From positions 1-6,856 of the forward strand of contig JAFACJ010000356.1 in assembly GCA_023425615.1 (NCBI GenBank): 6,856 nucleotides of DNA. The letters run 5' to 3'. Shown here in pieces: positions 5,779 through 6,856 of this stretch. Position 1 is the first letter of the stretch. Each line of letters starts with the position of its first letter. The notes below the pieces were generated by a model, which ran no database searches, was not told the DNA's origin, and saw nothing but the letters and a program-made list of their open reading frames with translations. The position numbers and the translations under genes were made by a program. Source of the DNA: Actinomycetes bacterium. Lineage in GTDB: Bacteria; Actinomycetota; Actinomycetes; Streptosporangiales; Streptosporangiaceae.

Positions 5779-6462
5779 ATGCCGAGCCTGGTGCTGTTCG
5801 ACCTGGACAACACGCTGGTCGACCGGGCCACGGGCCTGCGGCGCTGGGCGCAGGAGTTCTGCCTGCAGCGCGGGCTGGACGGTGGGGCTGTCGAATGGAT
5901 CGTGGACGCCGACGGTGACGGCCTGGTCCCGAAAGAGATCTTCTTCGAGCGGCTCCGGCAGCGCTTCCAGTTGAACGAGCCCGCGGCGCAGATGTGGGCG
6001 GCCTATCGCCGTCGCCACCCCGAACTGATCCGGCCCTATCCCGGCGCTCTGGACGGACTACGACGGCTCCGGCGCCAAGGATGGGCAGCAGGAGTGGTCA
6101 CCAACGGATCGGCCGACCAGCAGACCACCACCCTGACAGCAACCGGACTGGCCGGATGCCTGGATGCCTGGGCGATCTCAGAGGCCGAAGGCGTGAAGAA
6201 GCCCGAGCGCCGACTCTTCGAGATCGCAGCCGACCGATGCGGTACGCCCTTGACCCACGAAGGCTGGATGGTCGGCGACAGCGCCACCGCCGACATCGCC
6301 GGCGCCCAGGACGCCGGCCTCAAGACCATCTGGATCGACCGAGGACACCCCTGGCCGCTCCCTGACCGCAAGCCCGATCACACCGTCGGCCGCATCGCTG
6401 AGGCGATCGAACTTCTGCTGGCGTGGAACGCGGGGCCGGAAAACGTCCAGACTGACCTGTGA
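5779..6462 (+). CDS. HAD-superfamily hydrolase (phosphatase-like)
   Basis: This 227-aa protein starts at ATG 5779, with AAAGG nine bases upstream. All four HAD motifs are present: motif I FDLDNTL with nucleophile Asp8 and acid/base Asp10; motif II TNG (108-110); motif III lysine in GVKKPE (Lys140/141); motif IV GDSATAD (166-172). The region of about residues 15-85 between motifs I and II is a helical C1 cap, as in phosphoglycolate phosphatase and YjjG-like enzymes, and probably sets substrate choice. It is a soluble Mg-dependent phosphatase or related hydrolase acting on a small phosphorylated metabolite; the substrate cannot be inferred. It lies downstream of the unknown 202-aa and 35-aa genes on the same strand. 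No defect is seen. The family is very secure and the exact activity is open. Confidence 0.93.
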   Translation: MPSLVLFDLDNTLVDRATGLRRWAQEFCLQRGLDGGAVEWIVDADGDGLVPKEIFFERLRQRFQLNEPAAQMWAAYRRRHPELIRPYPGALDGLRRLRRQGWAAGVVTNGSADQQTTTLTATGLAGCLDAWAISEAEGVKKPERRLFEIAADRCGTPLTHEGWMVGDSATADIAGAQDAGLKTIWIDRGHPWPLPDRKPDHTVGRIAEAIELLLAWNAGPENVQTDL

Positions 6463-6464
6463 AC

Positions 6465-6501
6465 AGGACTACGGAAATCCGTGCAGAGGACCACGGAAAT
6501 C
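6465..6501 (+). repeat. Imperfect 15-bp tandem repeat, 22-bp period
   Basis: AGGACTACGGAAATC (6465-6479) recurs as AGGACCACGGAAATC (6487-6501) with one mismatch. The first copy also contains the small inverted repeat ACGGA-AA-TCCGT. It lies directly after the HAD stop and before the transposase-like remnant, so it could be a short duplication or part of a mobile-element end. Confidence 0.6.
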
Positions 6502-6514
6502 GACACAGCAGGCC

Positions 6515-6640
6515 GACGATCATCCGCAAGTACATCAATGTCAACGGCACCTACTCCTTCAGTCGGCCCGACCTCGACCCCACCGGCACCCGCCCGCTGC
6601 ACGACCCGGACCAGGACGGTGACGACGAGGACCGACGACC
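6515..6640 (+). pseudogene. Decayed C-terminal tail of a Tn3-family transposase
   Basis: Read in the frame containing CGC AAG TAC ATC AAT, the translation gives RKYINVNGTYSF, then a Pro/Asp stretch with TRPLHDPD and an acidic DGDDED end. This matches the tail typical of actinobacterial Tn3-family transposases, of the HINxxGxYSF...LRxLRDPD...DDE pattern, which normally ends the protein. There is no start codon or catalytic DDE core here, and bases upstream run straight back to the HAD gene, so only the last 40 or so codons survive. No clear Tn3 terminal inverted repeat is visible downstream. The assignment rests on recognition of the family's C-terminal pattern from memory. Confidence 0.55.
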
Positions 6641-6692
6641 GGCCCGGAGTGCCGGAGAACGTGTTGAGGACTTCGCGCCGACGTCATTCGCG

Positions 6693-6856
6693 TCAAGTTA
6701 TGAACCGTCGGAACCACGACTTCGCCTTACCAGCGCGGCCGGTGTTCTGCCGCAGACTCGCGAGGTCGTTCATCGCGTCGGTGTTCCCGGCCTCGGCAGC
6801 CTGCCGGTACAGCGGTTCGGCTTCATCGGAGCGGCCGGTGTCGCACAGCAGGAGCC
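6693..6856 (-). CDS. C-terminal end of a Sel1/TPR-repeat-like protein (partial)
   Basis: The gene enters from the right edge and stops with TGA at 6695-6693. The 53 visible residues include DEAEPLYRQAAEAGNTDAMN, followed by DLASL. This fits the Sel1/TPR helix pattern (A-x-x-x-Y-R-x-A-A-E-A-G-x-x-x-A-M-x-x-L) common in actinobacterial repeat proteins. The tail is basic (GKAKSWFRRFIT). Such repeats mediate protein contacts; nothing of the N-terminal part, which would reveal an attached enzyme or regulatory domain, is in the window. It is convergent with the HAD gene and the transposase remnant. The repeat call is good, though based on little more than one repeat. Confidence 0.65.
   Translation of the reverse strand, partial: LLLCDTGRSDEAEPLYRQAAEAGNTDAMNDLASLRQNTGRAGKAKSWFRRFIT

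Noticed and set aside
6456..6470. CCTGT-GA-ACAGG inverted repeat over the HAD stop codon as a terminator
   Set aside because: Stem of only five pairs with a two-base loop and no T tract; too weak to call.
1..6856. CRISPR array, tRNA or rRNA genes
   Set aside because: No regularly spaced repeats or recognisable tRNA/rRNA sequence was found on reading both strands.

Overview
The window is GC-rich, with GTG starts, strong GGAGG-type ribosome binding sites and tightly packed genes. This fits the chromosome of an actinomycete, plausibly Streptosporangiales-like (e.g. Actinomadura or Nonomuraea); the genus is an inference only.

Left part (25-3772, minus strand): an apparent six-gene operon. In transcription order it holds a 42-aa single-helix membrane microprotein, a NorD/CbbO-type von Willebrand factor A (VWA) protein with an intact MIDAS motif, a NorQ/CbbQ-type MoxR AAA+ ATPase, a 39-aa single-helix microprotein, a multi-spanning membrane protein (gene A), and a one-helix protein with two extracytoplasmic cysteines (gene B). 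NorQ and NorD pairs normally insert metal into, or remodel, a dedicated client (nitric oxide reductase, RuBisCO, some copper membrane monooxygenases). No such client is visible here. The natural candidate client is the membrane set A/B plus the microproteins, whose layout faintly recalls AveC-like membrane proteins. As sequenced, A and B run together as one 380-codon frame. The neighbouring frame, however, gives a better C-terminus for A, a stop, a strong Shine-Dalgarno and a GTG start for B, so a one-base deletion in a C run (498-500) is likely, either real or a sequencing error.

Middle part (3773-5044): a TetR-family regulator (minus strand) lies just upstream of the operon. A near-palindromic element of the form TCAnTGA-N6-TCAnTGA is found both in front of tetR and in front of the operon, overlapping a TTGACA -35 box at the latter. 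This suggests that the regulator controls itself and the operon. Upstream of tetR is a gene-poor spacer of about 440 bp holding a striking 35-bp inverted repeat (4871-4905).

Right part (5045-6856): a plus-strand unit made of an unrecognised 202-aa protein, a 35-aa ORF coupled to it by an ATGA overlap, and a HAD-superfamily phosphatase. After it come a short imperfect tandem repeat and what looks like the decayed C-terminal tail of a Tn3-family transposase. At the edge is the C-terminal end of a minus-strand Sel1/TPR-like protein. The right end therefore looks like a site of past transposon activity next to an accessory gene cluster.
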